Source: Lachnospiraceae bacterium
Lineage (GTDB): Bacteria > Bacillota > Clostridia > Lachnospirales > Lachnospiraceae
Assembly: GCA_017623295.1 (NCBI GenBank)
Contig: JAGAPK010000028.1
Coordinates: forward strand, 28,671 to 92,670
Length of the DNA: 64,000 nt
Direction of reading: 5' to 3'
The notes under the pieces are model-generated. The model was given only the letters and a program-made list of their open reading frames with translations. It had not been told where the DNA came from and did no database searches. Shown here piece by piece: positions 27,874-37,021 of the stretch. Position numbers and translations under genes: made by a program. Every line of letters starts with the position of its first letter. Positions within the stretch are counted from its first letter, which is position 1.

Positions 27874-28743
27874 ATGCTTTTTATCATATTGGGGATATGT
27901 GCAGCAATTATCTGTTTTTTTCTGTTGGTAATGTGTTACGACTGTAATCGATTTGTGAACGTAGAATATGAAGTGCAATCAGAGAAGCTGACGAAAGAAT
28001 ATAACTTTGTGCTTTTATCGGATTTGCATAATAAATCATTCGGAAAAGATAATGAAAAATTGCTTCGTGAAATAAAAAATCTTGCACCGGATGCGATTCT
28101 GGTAGCAGGAGATATGATGACTGCACAGAAAGGTGAAAAATTTCAGATTGCCCTTTGTTTTATGGAACAACTGGCAAAAGAATATCCTATCTATTATGGA
28201 ATGGGAAATCATGAATACCGTGCGGGTCTGTATCCGGAACAATACGGAAATATGTACGAAGAGTATATGAATGGGCTGCATACATGCGGAATTGACCCAT
28301 TAATAAATGAAACAGTTAATCTTCCGTCTGCAAACATCAGTGTCTGTGGTTTGCAGATGGACAGATGTTTCTATAAACGTTTTCGGAAATATCCGATGAA
28401 AGAAGAATATCTGCGAGAAGTATTAGGAAATCCGCAACAGGACAAATTTCAGATTCTGATTGCCCACAATCCGGAATATTTTGAAGAATATGCAAAGTGG
28501 GGAGCGGATTTGGTGGTATCGGGACATGTGCATGGTGGTTTGATGCGGCTGCCTTATCTGGGTGGAGTGGTATCACCGAAATTGACACTTTTTCCGAAGT
28601 ATGATGGTGGCAGATTTAAAGAAGGAAATTCTGAGATGATTTTGAGTCGTGGTCTTGGAACTCATACGTTGCCGATTCGGATTTTTAATCCGGGAGAGCT
28701 GATTATGATACGCTTACGCCCGGCGGCGCCTAACAAACAATAA
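27874..28743 (+). CDS. Membrane-anchored metallophosphoesterase
   Basis: A calcineurin-like phosphoesterase of the YkuE/YaeI type. Residues about 2-22 form a membrane anchor (FIILGICAAIICFFLLVM). Metal-binding motifs follow in order: LLSDLHNKSFG (DxH), AGDMM (GD), GMGNHEY (GNHE), IAHNPEYF (H) and VSGHVHGG (GHxH). I chose ATG 27874, which is preceded by GGAGAAG at 7 bases; a TTG at 27850 is in frame but lacks a site. The catalytic domain would lie outside or inside depending on topology; relatives act near the membrane on UDP-sugar lipids, but no substrate can be inferred from the sequence. It sits between a D,D-carboxypeptidase and scpA. Confidence 0.9.
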   Translation: MLFIILGICAAIICFFLLVMCYDCNRFVNVEYEVQSEKLTKEYNFVLLSDLHNKSFGKDNEKLLREIKNLAPDAILVAGDMMTAQKGEKFQIALCFMEQLAKEYPIYYGMGNHEYRAGLYPEQYGNMYEEYMNGLHTCGIDPLINETVNLPSANISVCGLQMDRCFYKRFRKYPMKEEYLREVLGNPQQDKFQILIAHNPEYFEEYAKWGADLVVSGHVHGGLMRLPYLGGVVSPKLTLFPKYDGGRFKEGNSEMILSRGLGTHTLPIRIFNPGELIMIRLRPAAPNKQ

Positions 28744-28762
28744 GATAGAGAGGATAGCAGAA

Positions 28763-29512
28763 ATGGCAATTCCTGTGAAGCTTGAGGTCTTCGAAGGACC
28801 TTTAGACCTGTTATTACATTTGATTGATAAAAATAAAGTAGATATTTATGATATTCCGATTGTAGAGATTACGGAACAGTATCTGGATTACATTAAGCAG
28901 ATGGAAACAGAGGATATGAATGTCATGAGTGAGTTTCTTGTCATGGCAGCAACCTTAATTGACATCAAATGCAAGATGCTTCTGCCAAAAGAAGTGAATG
29001 AAGAAGGCGAAGAGGAAGACCCAAGAGCCGAACTGGTAGAAAAATTATTGGAATACAAGATGTGTAAATATATGTCCTATGAATTGAAGGACAGGCTGAT
29101 CGAAGCGGAGAGAAGCCTTTATAAAAAGCCTACGCTGCCAAAGGAAATCAGCGAATACAGAGAACCGGTTAATTATGAAGAATTGATTGGTGATATGACA
29201 CTTGCTAAATTGCATGAAATTTTTAAATCCATGATGAAACGACAGGAGGACAAGATTGACCCTGTCAGAAGTACTTTTGGTAAGATTGAAAAAGACGAAG
29301 TTGACATGGATTTAAAGACGACCTATATAGAAGCATACATACAGACACACCAGAAATTCAGTTTCCGTAAGTTGTTAGAGAAGCAGAACAGCAAAATGGA
29401 AGTCATTGTTACGTTCCTCGTCATTCTGGAATTGATGAAGACCGGAAAAATTGGAATTGAACAGGAAGATACTTTTTCAGATATTATTATTACCTCAAAA
29501 GCAACAGCGTAG
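28763..29512 (+). CDS. scpA: Segregation and condensation protein ScpA
   Basis: Kleisin subunit of the SMC-ScpAB condensin that compacts and separates chromosomes. The N-terminus (LEVFEGPLDLLLHLIDKNKV, DIYDIPIVEITEQYL) is the signature SMC-neck-binding part. The acidic middle joins to a C-terminal winged helix (RKLLEKQNSKMEVIVTFLVI LELMKTG region) that binds the SMC cap. The 249-residue length is normal. scpB follows after 67 bases, the standard order. The gene is preceded by AGAGAGGATAGC. Confidence 0.95.
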   Translation: MAIPVKLEVFEGPLDLLLHLIDKNKVDIYDIPIVEITEQYLDYIKQMETEDMNVMSEFLVMAATLIDIKCKMLLPKEVNEEGEEEDPRAELVEKLLEYKMCKYMSYELKDRLIEAERSLYKKPTLPKEISEYREPVNYEELIGDMTLAKLHEIFKSMMKRQEDKIDPVRSTFGKIEKDEVDMDLKTTYIEAYIQTHQKFSFRKLLEKQNSKMEVIVTFLVILELMKTGKIGIEQEDTFSDIIITSKATA

Positions 29513-29579
29513 TACATAGTGGTTTTATGTATTGCGGCAAGAGGTAAACTGAGTTAAGAAAAGCAGGGGATGAAATAAA

Positions 29580-30149
29580 ATGGAGAGACAAAAAGCAAAA
29601 GCCACACTGGAGGCGATTCTTTTTACAATGGGCGATTCTGTGGAAATCGACAGATTAGCAGAAGTAATAGAAGAAGATAAAAAGGTGACAAAAGAAATTC
29701 TGGCAGAAATGGCAGAAGAATATCAGAAGGAAGATAGAGGTATTGAACTGACAACTCTTGACAATGCGGTACAACTTTGTACCAAAGGTGAGTTCTATGA
29801 GTCTCTGATTAAGATAGCAAAGACCCCTAAGAAATTTGTTCTGACAGATACTTTGCTTGAAACATTGTCTATTATTGCATATAAACAGCCGGTAACCAGA
29901 TTGGAAATCGAGAAAGTGCGAGGTGTCAGCTGCGACCATGCTGTTAACAGACTTTTGGAATTTGATTTGATTACCGAAGTAGGAAGACTGGATGCACCGG
30001 GAAGGCCACTTTTGTTTGGTACAACGGAGCAGTTCCTTCGCAGTTTCGGCGTAAAATCTCTGGAAGATTTGCCGGAACTTTCAGCGGTGCAGATGGAGGA
30101 GTTCAAACAACAGGCAGAAACAGAAGTGCAGATGCAGCTTGATATTTAA
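29580..30149 (+). CDS. scpB: Segregation and condensation protein ScpB
   Basis: Partner of ScpA in the SMC condensin; it forms a dimer that grips the kleisin. Two winged-helix domains are visible: the first with KATLEAILFTMGDSVEIDRL, the second with LETLSIIAYKQPVTRLEIEK and RGVSCDHAVNRLLEFDLITE. The C-terminus is a short acidic helix. The 189-residue length is typical. The start follows AGCAGGGG by 9 bases. The last two codons and stop (GATATTTAA) are repeated twice more just downstream with an exact 14-base period. Confidence 0.95.
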   Translation: MERQKAKATLEAILFTMGDSVEIDRLAEVIEEDKKVTKEILAEMAEEYQKEDRGIELTTLDNAVQLCTKGEFYESLIKIAKTPKKFVLTDTLLETLSIIAYKQPVTRLEIEKVRGVSCDHAVNRLLEFDLITEVGRLDAPGRPLLFGTTEQFLRSFGVKSLEDLPELSAVQMEEFKQQAETEVQMQLDI

Positions 30150-30177
30150 TTTTGGATATTTAATGTTAGATATTTAA
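30141..30177 (+). repeat. Three tandem copies of GATATTTAA, 14-base period, across the scpB stop
   Basis: GATATTTAA occurs at 30141-30149 (the last two codons and stop of scpB), 30155-30163 and 30169-30177. The linker bases are TTTTG and TGTTA. The exact 14-base spacing suggests tandem duplication of the gene end. Confidence 0.7.
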
Positions 30178-30259
30178 ATTAAGATAATTTTAAAATCTTT
30201 GATTCATGATAGAAAAGATAATGCATATATATTAACGAAGATAGATATCGGGTTAGTAT

Positions 30260-31492
30260 ATGTGCATTTTTTATAGAGGGAAGAAGAGTATACTTGCTGC
30301 ACTGCTTTCTTTTTCTATGTTGACAGGTTCTCCTGTACAGGCAAAACAGCAGGCTCAAGAAGAAAATATACAGCTGTATGCGCAAGCAGCGGCTTTAATG
30401 GATGCAGATACAGGGCGCGTTTTATATGGAAAGAATGAAAAGGAAGTACTGCCGATGGCAAGCACAACCAAGATTATGACATGCATCCTTGCTCTGGAGT
30501 ATGGAAATCTGGAGAAAGAAGTAGAAGTTTCTGCTTATGCAGCCAGTATGCCAAAAGTAAAGCTGTATATGAAACAGGGAGAAAAATACCGGTTAGGCGA
30601 TTTGTTGTATTCGTTGATGCTAGAATCGCATAATGATTCGGCAGTAGCGATTGCGGAGGCAGTTGGCGGTAGTGTGGAAGAATTTGCGGTTATGATGAAT
30701 CAGAAGGCAAGGGATATTGGCTGTTTTGATACTTATTTTATTACACCGAATGGTCTGGATGCAGTAATAAATGACACCGGACAGAAGCATTCCACAACGG
30801 CCGCTGATTTGGCAAGAATTATGGCATATTGTATTAAGGAGTCTTCTGCCAAAGAGAAGTTTCTGGAAATTACACAGACTGGCGAATATAGTTTCTGTGA
30901 TGTGAGCGGAAACAGAAATTTTCATTGCAGCAATCATAATAGTTTCTTAAGTATGATGAGCGAGGCGATTTCCGGGAAAACTGGTTTTACCAATCAGGCA
31001 GGCTATTGTTATGTAGGTGCGGTGGAAAGTGAAGGAAGGACCTTTACGGTGGCACTTCTTGCCTGTGGCTGGCCGAATAACAAAACCTATAAATGGAGTG
31101 ACATGAAGAAACTGGTAACTTATGGAATGGAGAATTATACTTATCGTGATATTTATGAAAACCAACAGTTTGAAAAGATACCGGTAACGAATGGAATTGC
31201 AGGAGAAGATGCAACACCTTATGAAAATGCATATGTAAACGTTGCACTGGAACAGCCGGTAGAAGAGAGTCTGTGTTATTTACTGTGTGAGGAGGATCAA
31301 ATAGAAGTTAAGACAAAGGTAGAAAAAGAATTAACAGCGCCGGTAGAGGCTGGAGAAAAGGTCGGTCAGGTGTCTTATTATCTGAATGGTGAGTTGATAG
31401 AGGCGTACACAGTCGTAACAACGGAAACTGTAGAAGAAAGAAACTTTGCATGGATTTTGCAATATATTATGGACCTATATTTACCTGTTTGA
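30260..31492 (+). CDS. Serine-type D-Ala-D-Ala carboxypeptidase (DacB/DacF-like), second copy
   Basis: A second S11 D,D-carboxypeptidase. Signal peptide: KKSILAALLSFSMLTGSPVQA. The active-site serine is Ser68 in ASTTKIM (SxxK 68-71), SxN is SHNDS, and KTG is in SGKTGFTNQAG. The sequence CGWPNNKTYKWSDMKKLV is typical of sporulation-type DacB/DacF relatives in Clostridia. A C-terminal beta domain and hydrophobic tail (FAWILQYIMDLYLPV) would anchor it to the membrane. Identity to the first copy is clearly low outside the motifs, so it is not a recent duplicate. The ATG at 30260 has only a weak ribosome binding site. A later terminator is not seen. Confidence 0.92.
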   Translation: MCIFYRGKKSILAALLSFSMLTGSPVQAKQQAQEENIQLYAQAAALMDADTGRVLYGKNEKEVLPMASTTKIMTCILALEYGNLEKEVEVSAYAASMPKVKLYMKQGEKYRLGDLLYSLMLESHNDSAVAIAEAVGGSVEEFAVMMNQKARDIGCFDTYFITPNGLDAVINDTGQKHSTTAADLARIMAYCIKESSAKEKFLEITQTGEYSFCDVSGNRNFHCSNHNSFLSMMSEAISGKTGFTNQAGYCYVGAVESEGRTFTVALLACGWPNNKTYKWSDMKKLVTYGMENYTYRDIYENQQFEKIPVTNGIAGEDATPYENAYVNVALEQPVEESLCYLLCEEDQIEVKTKVEKELTAPVEAGEKVGQVSYYLNGELIEAYTVVTTETVEERNFAWILQYIMDLYLPV

Positions 31493-31571
31493 TTCTGGAA
31501 AAAAGAGGAAGAGTTAATGAGTCGTTAAATTTACATATTTTTTAAATTTTAGCTAGTCGATTTTAATAATC

Positions 31572-31582
31572 TATGATATACT
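31572..31582 (+). promoter_or_regulatory. Extended -10 promoter for the decarboxylase operon
   Basis: CTATGATATACT around 31571-31582 gives TG-n-TATACT (-10 at 31577-31582). The -35 region (TAGTCG at 31554-31559) is poor. The leader would be about 90 bases. Also a small TTGCA / TGCAA hairpin in the leader. Confidence 0.5.
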
Positions 31583-31678
31583 ACAATCGTGCGCTATGTA
31601 CACTGTGGCTTGCAAAAAATGCAAATCATGGGAAAAAAATGTTTTTATTATTTATTATTATAAATGGAGGGCTGAAAA

Positions 31679-33106
31679 ATGAGTACTACTTCTCAAGCGA
31701 GTCAAAGAATCAATGCTTTACTCGATGAAAACAGTTTCGTTGAAATTGGCGGTCTTGTTACAGCAAGAGCAACTGACTTCAACCTGAAACAGACGGAAAC
31801 TCCTTCTGACGGTGTTATTACCGGCTATGGAGTGATTGATGGCAATCTTGTGTATGTATACAGTCAGGATGCTTCCGTATTAAACGGAACAATTGGTGAA
31901 ATGCATGCAAAGAAAATTGCAAACCTCTATGATCTGGCAATGAAAACAGGTGCGCCTGTTATCGGTTTAATCGATTCTGCCGGTCTTAGATTACAGGAAG
32001 CAACAGATGCGCTTAATGGATTTGGCGAAATCTATATGAAACAGACACTGGCTTCCGGTGTGATTCCACAGATTACAGCTATCTTTGGTACCTGTGGTGG
32101 TGGACTTGCTGTTGTTCCTACATTAACAGACTTTACTTTCATGGAAGCAGACAAGGCTAAATTATTCGTTAATTCTCCAAATGCAATTGACGGAAATGAA
32201 ATTTCTAAATGCAATACATCCGCAGCAGCATTCCAGAGTGAAGAAGCTGGTATCGTAGACGTAGTTGCTGATGAAGCATCTATTCTTGCACAGATCAGAC
32301 AGTTAGTTTCTATTCTTCCTGCAAACAATGCAGACATAGCATTAGATGACTGTACAGATGATTTGAACAGAGCATGTGCAGAAATCGCTAACTGTGTAGG
32401 TGATACATCTATCGCATTATCTCAGATTGCTGATAATGGTATTTTCGTAGAAGTAAAACAGAATTATGCAAAAGATATGGTTGCAGGATTTATCAGATTA
32501 AATGGTGCAACTGTTGGTGCGGTTGCAAACCGTACAGAAGTATACAATGAAGAAGGCGAAGTTGTAGAGAAATTTGACGCTGTATTATCTGCAAGAGGTG
32601 CAGAGAAAGCTGCTGACTTTATTAATTTCTGTGATGCTTTCGACATTCCTGTATTGTCCTTAACAAATGTTAAAGGCTTTGCAGCTACAAAATGTGCTGA
32701 AAAGAAAATGGCTAAAGCCGTTGCAAAACTTACATATGCATTCGCTAATGCAACAGTTCCGAAAGTAAATGTAGTAATTGGTAAAGCTTACGGAAGCGCA
32801 TATGTTGCAATGAACTCCAAAGCAATTGGTGCAGATATCACAATCGCTTGGCCAAATGCAGAAATCGGTGCTATGGATGCAAACCTTGCAGCTAAGATTA
32901 TCTGCGACGGACAGGGCGCTGATGCAATTGATGCCTGTGCAAAAGAATACGCAGCATTACAGAACAATGTAGTAAGTGCTGCTAAGAGAGGATATGTAGA
33001 CCAGATCGTAGAGCCTGTTGACACAAGAAAATATGTTATCGGTGCTTTCGAAATGTTAGCTACAAAGAGTGAAGGCCGTCCAGAGAAAAAACACGGTACA
33101 GTTTAG
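31679..33106 (+). CDS. Acyl-CoA carboxyltransferase subunit (MmdA/PccB family, 12S-like)
   Basis: A carboxyltransferase of the crotonase fold that moves CO2 between biotin and an acyl-CoA such as methylmalonyl-, malonyl- or propionyl-CoA. Two half-domains are visible: GLIDSAGLRLQEATDALNGF with FGTCGGGLAVVPTL (N-half oxyanion loop), and VIGKAYGSAYVAMNSKAIG with WPNAEIGAMD (C-half). It ends GYVDQIVEPVDTRKYVIGAF and KKHGTV, the family tail. At 475 residues it is shorter than MmdA/PccB (about 510-520). It starts after TGGAGGGC and is the first gene of a five-gene operon with a biotin carrier and Na+-pump subunits. The CoA substrate cannot be told from sequence alone. Confidence 0.85.
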   Translation: MSTTSQASQRINALLDENSFVEIGGLVTARATDFNLKQTETPSDGVITGYGVIDGNLVYVYSQDASVLNGTIGEMHAKKIANLYDLAMKTGAPVIGLIDSAGLRLQEATDALNGFGEIYMKQTLASGVIPQITAIFGTCGGGLAVVPTLTDFTFMEADKAKLFVNSPNAIDGNEISKCNTSAAAFQSEEAGIVDVVADEASILAQIRQLVSILPANNADIALDDCTDDLNRACAEIANCVGDTSIALSQIADNGIFVEVKQNYAKDMVAGFIRLNGATVGAVANRTEVYNEEGEVVEKFDAVLSARGAEKAADFINFCDAFDIPVLSLTNVKGFAATKCAEKKMAKAVAKLTYAFANATVPKVNVVIGKAYGSAYVAMNSKAIGADITIAWPNAEIGAMDANLAAKIICDGQGADAIDACAKEYAALQNNVVSAAKRGYVDQIVEPVDTRKYVIGAFEMLATKSEGRPEKKHGTV

Positions 33107-33123
33107 AAAGGATGATACTTAAT

Positions 33124-33852
33124 ATGAAAAAATTATTCGCAGTATTAGGTATGATCACCTGTATGATTGGAATGACCGCATGTGGTTCTACTGAGGAAAC
33201 AACATCTACTCCGATTAGTGAAGAACAGTTAATTCAGTATGGTGAGCAGAATGTTGCAAGTATGCAGCAGATTATCAGCCAGAATGCGGAGGCTCAGTAT
33301 GAAGAGAATGAAATTATTTATACTGGTCTGACCAATATGAAAAGTGCAATGGAAGATATAGGTGATTACCAGGGTACAAATGGTGGCGATGTAGTATTTA
33401 AGGAAGACGAAATTGTTGTCAACATCAATGTTCTTGGTTCTGAGCATAATGCAGTTGTAGAAATGATAATAGATGAAGAAATGGCATTTACCAGTATTTC
33501 AACTAATGTAACATATTCTACAGCAGAAAAAATGGAAAAAGCAGCGTTAAATACCTTACTTGGTATGGGAACGGTATTCGTTGTTTTAATCCTGATGATT
33601 TTTATCATTTCTGCATTCAGTATCATTCCGAAGATTCAGGCTGCTTTCAAGAAGAAACCTGAAGAAGCTAAGGAAACAGAAACTGACAATGTAGTTGCTC
33701 AGATTGTTGAAAAAGAAGAACTTTCTGATGATTTAGAACTGGTAGCTGTTATTTCTGCAGCAATTGCAGCATATGAAGGTTCCGGTTCCACAGATGGATT
33801 CGTAGTAAGATCCATTCGTAAAGCAAATAAGAGTAAATGGCAGAACGCCTAA
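33124..33852 (+). CDS. OadG-like gamma/delta subunit, lipoprotein-type N-terminus
   Basis: Small membrane subunit that holds the Na+-translocating decarboxylase together. ATG 33124 (after AAGGATGA) begins MKKLFAVLGMITCMIGMTAC, a lipoprotein signal with MTAC. Then comes an extracellular-looking domain of about 110 residues, a membrane segment (GMGTVFVVLILMIFIISAFS), and a cytoplasmic tail typical of OadG (FVVRSIRKANKSKWQNA at the end). The usual OadG is only about 80-120 residues with the membrane helix first. Here an extra lipoprotein-anchored exterior domain precedes it, which seems typical of Lachnospiraceae versions. Position between MmdA-like and biotin carrier supports the call. Confidence 0.75.
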   Translation: MKKLFAVLGMITCMIGMTACGSTEETTSTPISEEQLIQYGEQNVASMQQIISQNAEAQYEENEIIYTGLTNMKSAMEDIGDYQGTNGGDVVFKEDEIVVNINVLGSEHNAVVEMIIDEEMAFTSISTNVTYSTAEKMEKAALNTLLGMGTVFVVLILMIFIISAFSIIPKIQAAFKKKPEEAKETETDNVVAQIVEKEELSDDLELVAVISAAIAAYEGSGSTDGFVVRSIRKANKSKWQNA

Positions 33853-33873
33853 CAGTCATAGGAGGATTATAAA

Positions 33874-34251
33874 ATGAAAAACTATACAATTACCGTAAAT
33901 GGAAACGTATATGATGTAGTAGTAGAAGAAGGCGCAACAAGCGGCGCTCCTGTAGTAGCAGCTCCAGTAGCACCTAAGGCAGCACCAAAAGCAGCTCCGG
34001 CACCTGCAGCAGCTCCAGCAGCAACAGGCGCAGCAGGCAGCATCAAAATTGAAGCTGGTGCAGCTGGTAAAGTATTCAAAGTAGAAGCAAGCGTAGGACA
34101 GGCAGTTAAAAGAGGTGACGCTGTTGTAATCCTGGAAGCTATGAAGATGGAAATCCCTGTAGTTGCTCCAGAAGATGGTACTGTAGCAAGCATCAATGTA
34201 GCTGTTGGTGATCCTGTTGAAGCAGGCGCATTACTTGCAACATTGAAATAA
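33874..34251 (+). CDS. Biotin carboxyl carrier protein of the decarboxylase complex
   Basis: The mobile biotin carrier (about 125 residues) that shuttles CO2 between the carboxyltransferases and the membrane subunit. An Ala/Pro-rich flexible linker (about residues 25-55, APVAPKAAPKAAPAPAAA) leads to the lipoyl/biotinyl fold. Biotin would be attached to Lys91 in ILEAMKMEIP. The protein ends VGDPVEAGALLATLK, as in MmdC and the transcarboxylase 1.3S subunit. AGGAGG lies 9 bases before the start. No biotin ligase or synthesis gene is nearby. Confidence 0.93.
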   Translation: MKNYTITVNGNVYDVVVEEGATSGAPVVAAPVAPKAAPKAAPAPAAAPAATGAAGSIKIEAGAAGKVFKVEASVGQAVKRGDAVVILEAMKMEIPVVAPEDGTVASINVAVGDPVEAGALLATLK

Positions 34252-34322
34252 TAAGTATATCTGGCCTGTGATGGATGAATTACAGGCGCTAAATTGCATT
34301 GATTACTACAGGAGGTAAAAAA

Positions 34323-35471
34323 ATGGATTACATAACAACTACGCTATCCAATCTGATTCATCAGACAGCTTTCTTCAATTTGACTTGGGGAAACTATGTC
34401 ATGATTGTGGTAGCTTTGGTATTCCTATATTTGGCTATTGCAAAAGACTTTGAACCACTTCTTTTGGTTCCGATAGCTTTCGGTATGCTGCTTGTTAATA
34501 TTTATCCGGATATTATGGCACCATATGGTGACGATGGATCCGGCGGTGGCTTACTGTATTATTTCTACAAACTGGATGAATGGGCAATCTTACCTTCCCT
34601 TATTTTCATGGGTGTAGGTGCGATGACAGACTTTGGTCCGTTGATTGCGAATCCGAAGAGCTTTTTGCTCGGTGCAGCAGCACAGTTTGGTATTTTTGCA
34701 GCTTACTTTGGAGCGATTGCGATGGGCTTCAATGATAAAGCAGCAGCAGCTATTTCTATTATCGGTGGTGCAGATGGTCCTACTTCCATTTTCCTTGCCG
34801 GAAAATTGCAGCAGACATCTTTGCTCGGTCCGATTGCGGTGGCAGCATATTCCTATATGTCCCTGGTACCAATTATCCAGCCGCCTATTATGAGACTTTT
34901 AACAACTGAGAAGGAAAGAAAAATCAAAATGGGACAGCTTCGTCCTGTCAGCAAATTAGAGAAAATTCTTTTCCCTATTATTGTTACTATTGTAGTTTCT
35001 CTGATTCTTCCTACAACAGCTCCACTTGTTGGTATGTTGATGCTTGGTAACTTATTCAGAGAATCTGGTGTTGTAAGACAGTTAACAGATACTGCTTCCA
35101 ATGCCCTTATGTATATCGTAGTTATTATCCTCGGTACTTCCGTAGGTGCTACAACAAGTGCAGAAGCATTCCTGAATGCTGATACATTAAAAATCGTTGT
35201 ACTTGGTCTGATTGCGTTTGCATTCGGTACTGCAGCGGGTGTATTGTTTGGTAAATTGATGTGCGTTGTTAGCAAAGGTGGCGTTAACCCACTTATTGGT
35301 TCCGCAGGTGTATCTGCCGTTCCAATGGCAGCCAGAGTATCTCAGAAGGTTGGTGCAGAATCCGATCCTACTAACTTCCTGTTGATGCACGCTATGGGTC
35401 CTAACGTAGCTGGTGTTATCGGTACAGCAGTAGCAGCCGGTACTTTCATGGCAGTATTCGGCGTATTCTAA
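34323..35471 (+). CDS. Na+-translocating decarboxylase beta subunit (OadB/MmdB family)
   Basis: Integral membrane subunit that decarboxylates carboxybiotin and exports Na+. The 382-residue protein has about 9-10 hydrophobic segments. Family signatures include the first cytoplasmic motif [16 protein letters not shown], the conserved [15 protein letters not shown] containing the Asp proposed to bind Na+, and near the C-terminus [20 protein letters not shown] with the essential Ser and [18 protein letters not shown] 34323 is preceded by AGGAGG at 7 bases; an earlier start (34299) has none. It follows the biotin carrier. The family also has subunits in malonate and glutaconyl-CoA decarboxylases, so the coupling ion is by inference. 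Confidence 0.93.
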   Translation: MDYITTTLSNLIHQTAFFNLTWGNYVMIVVALVFLYLAIAKDFEPLLLVPIAFGMLLVNIYPDIMAPYGDDGSGGGLLYYFYKLDEWAILPSLIFMGVGAMTDFGPLIANPKSFLLGAAAQFGIFAAYFGAIAMGFNDKAAAAISIIGGADGPTSIFLAGKLQQTSLLGPIAVAAYSYMSLVPIIQPPIMRLLTTEKERKIKMGQLRPVSKLEKILFPIIVTIVVSLILPTTAPLVGMLMLGNLFRESGVVRQLTDTASNALMYIVVIILGTSVGATTSAEAFLNADTLKIVVLGLIAFAFGTAAGVLFGKLMCVVSKGGVNPLIGSAGVSAVPMAARVSQKVGAESDPTNFLLMHAMGPNVAGVIGTAVAAGTFMAVFGVF

Positions 35472-35498
35472 AGTTACAAATATCAGGAGGAAAATAAA

Positions 35499-36911
35499 AT
35501 GGCAGAAATCGTTAAAAAACCGATTAAAATTACGGAAACTATTCTGCGTGATGCACATCAGTCTTTGATTGCAACCAGAATGCCTACCGAATTGATGCTT
35601 CCAATCGTAGATAAAATGGACAAAGTTGGTTACCACTCTGTAGAGTGCTGGGGTGGTGCAACATTTGACGCATCTCTTCGTTTCTTAAAAGAAGATCCAT
35701 GGGATAGACTTAGAAAATTAAAAGACGGATTCAAAAACACAAAGTTACAGATGTTACTTCGTGGACAGAATGTACTTGGTTACCGTCACTATGCAGATGA
35801 TGTAGTTGCATATTTCGTACAGAAATCTATTGCAAACGGTATCGACATCATTCGTATTTTCGACTGTCTGAATGACCTTCGTAACTTAAAAGCATCTGTT
35901 GATGCCTGCAACAAAGAAGGCGGACATGCACAGATTGCACTTTCTTATACATTAGGCGATGCTTATACAGATGAATACTGGATGGACATCGCTAAGAGAA
36001 TCGAAGATATGGGTGCACATTCCATTTGTATCAAAGATATGGCTGGTCTTTTAGTTCCTTACAAAGCTGAGAAATTAATCACAGCTATGAAGAGTGCTAC
36101 AGACCTTCCAATTCAGTTACATACACACTATACTTCTGGTGTTGCAAGTATGACATACTTGAAAGCAGTAGAAGCAGGTGTTGATGTAATCGACTGTGCT
36201 ATGTCTCCATTCTCTATGGGAACATCACAGCCTGCAACAGAAGTTATGGTTGAAACTTTCAAAGGAACTCCTTATGATACAGGTTATGACCAGAACTTAC
36301 TTGCTGAAATTGCAGATTACTTCAAACCATACAGAGAAGAATGTCTTGCTACAGGACTTCTTGATCCTAAGGTTATGGGTGTTAACATCAAGACTCTGTT
36401 ATATCAGGTACCAGGCGGTATGTTATCCAACATGGTTAGCCAGCTGAAAGAACAGAATGCAGAAGATAAATATGATGATGTATTGAAAGAAATTCCAAGA
36501 GTTCGTAAAGACTTTGGTGAACCACCACTTGTTACACCTTCATCTCAGATCGTTGGTACACAGGCGGTTATGAACGTATTAATGGGCGAACCATATAAGA
36601 TGGCTACAGGTCAGACAAAAGACTTGTTAAGTGGTAAATATGGTGAAACTGTTAAACCTTTCAATCCGGAAGTTCAGAAAAAAGTTATCGGTGATGCAGA
36701 AGTAATCACATGCCGCCCGGCTGATTTACTTCCTAACGAACTTGATAAGTTAGAAGCTGAAATGAAAGAATGGAAACAGCAGGATGAAGACGTATTGTCC
36801 TATGCTCTGTTCCCACAGGTAGCTATTGACTTCTTCAAATATCGTCAGGCTCAGCAGGAGAAAGTTGATATGACTCAGGCTGATACAAAGAATGCAGCTT
36901 ACCCAGTCTAA
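35499..36911 (+). CDS. Oxaloacetate/pyruvate carboxyltransferase subunit (OadA / transcarboxylase 5S-like)
   Basis: A carboxyltransferase for keto acids, acting on oxaloacetate or pyruvate. It has the HMGL-like TIM barrel (ETILRDAHQSLIATRM, FDCLNDLRNLKASVDA, HTHYTSGVASM with metal-binding His) and the PYC_OADA domain (LLYQVPGGMLSNMVSQL). At 470 residues it lacks the C-terminal biotin domain found in typical OadA (about 590), consistent with a separate biotin carrier in this operon. It is the last gene, followed 35 bases on by a strong terminator. Together with the CoA-type carboxyltransferase at the start of the operon this resembles the 5S and 12S pair of Propionibacterium transcarboxylase. 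Confidence 0.9.
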   Translation: MAEIVKKPIKITETILRDAHQSLIATRMPTELMLPIVDKMDKVGYHSVECWGGATFDASLRFLKEDPWDRLRKLKDGFKNTKLQMLLRGQNVLGYRHYADDVVAYFVQKSIANGIDIIRIFDCLNDLRNLKASVDACNKEGGHAQIALSYTLGDAYTDEYWMDIAKRIEDMGAHSICIKDMAGLLVPYKAEKLITAMKSATDLPIQLHTHYTSGVASMTYLKAVEAGVDVIDCAMSPFSMGTSQPATEVMVETFKGTPYDTGYDQNLLAEIADYFKPYREECLATGLLDPKVMGVNIKTLLYQVPGGMLSNMVSQLKEQNAEDKYDDVLKEIPRVRKDFGEPPLVTPSSQIVGTQAVMNVLMGEPYKMATGQTKDLLSGKYGETVKPFNPEVQKKVIGDAEVITCRPADLLPNELDKLEAEMKEWKQQDEDVLSYALFPQVAIDFFKYRQAQQEKVDMTQADTKNAAYPV

Positions 36912-36945
36912 AAATATAAACTTTCTGTTAATAATATGAATGAAG

Positions 36946-36977
36946 TGCCTCTGTCAAAAATGACAGAGGCATTTTTT
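36946..36977 (+). terminator. Strong terminator of the decarboxylase operon
   Basis: TGCCTCTGTCA (36946-36956), loop AAAA, TGACAGAGGCA (36961-36971), then TTTTTT. Perfect 11-bp stem. Confidence 0.93.
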
Positions 36978-36992
36978 GGCCTTTTTTCTCTG

Positions 36993-37021
36993 TTGACGAG
37001 GGTTACATAATATATTATAAT
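36993..37021 (+). promoter_or_regulatory. Sigma-A promoter of the TetR-type regulator gene
   Basis: TTGACG (36993-36998), a 17-base spacer and TATAAT (37016-37021). Its -10 overlaps the 14-bp palindrome at 37020. Confidence 0.75.
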
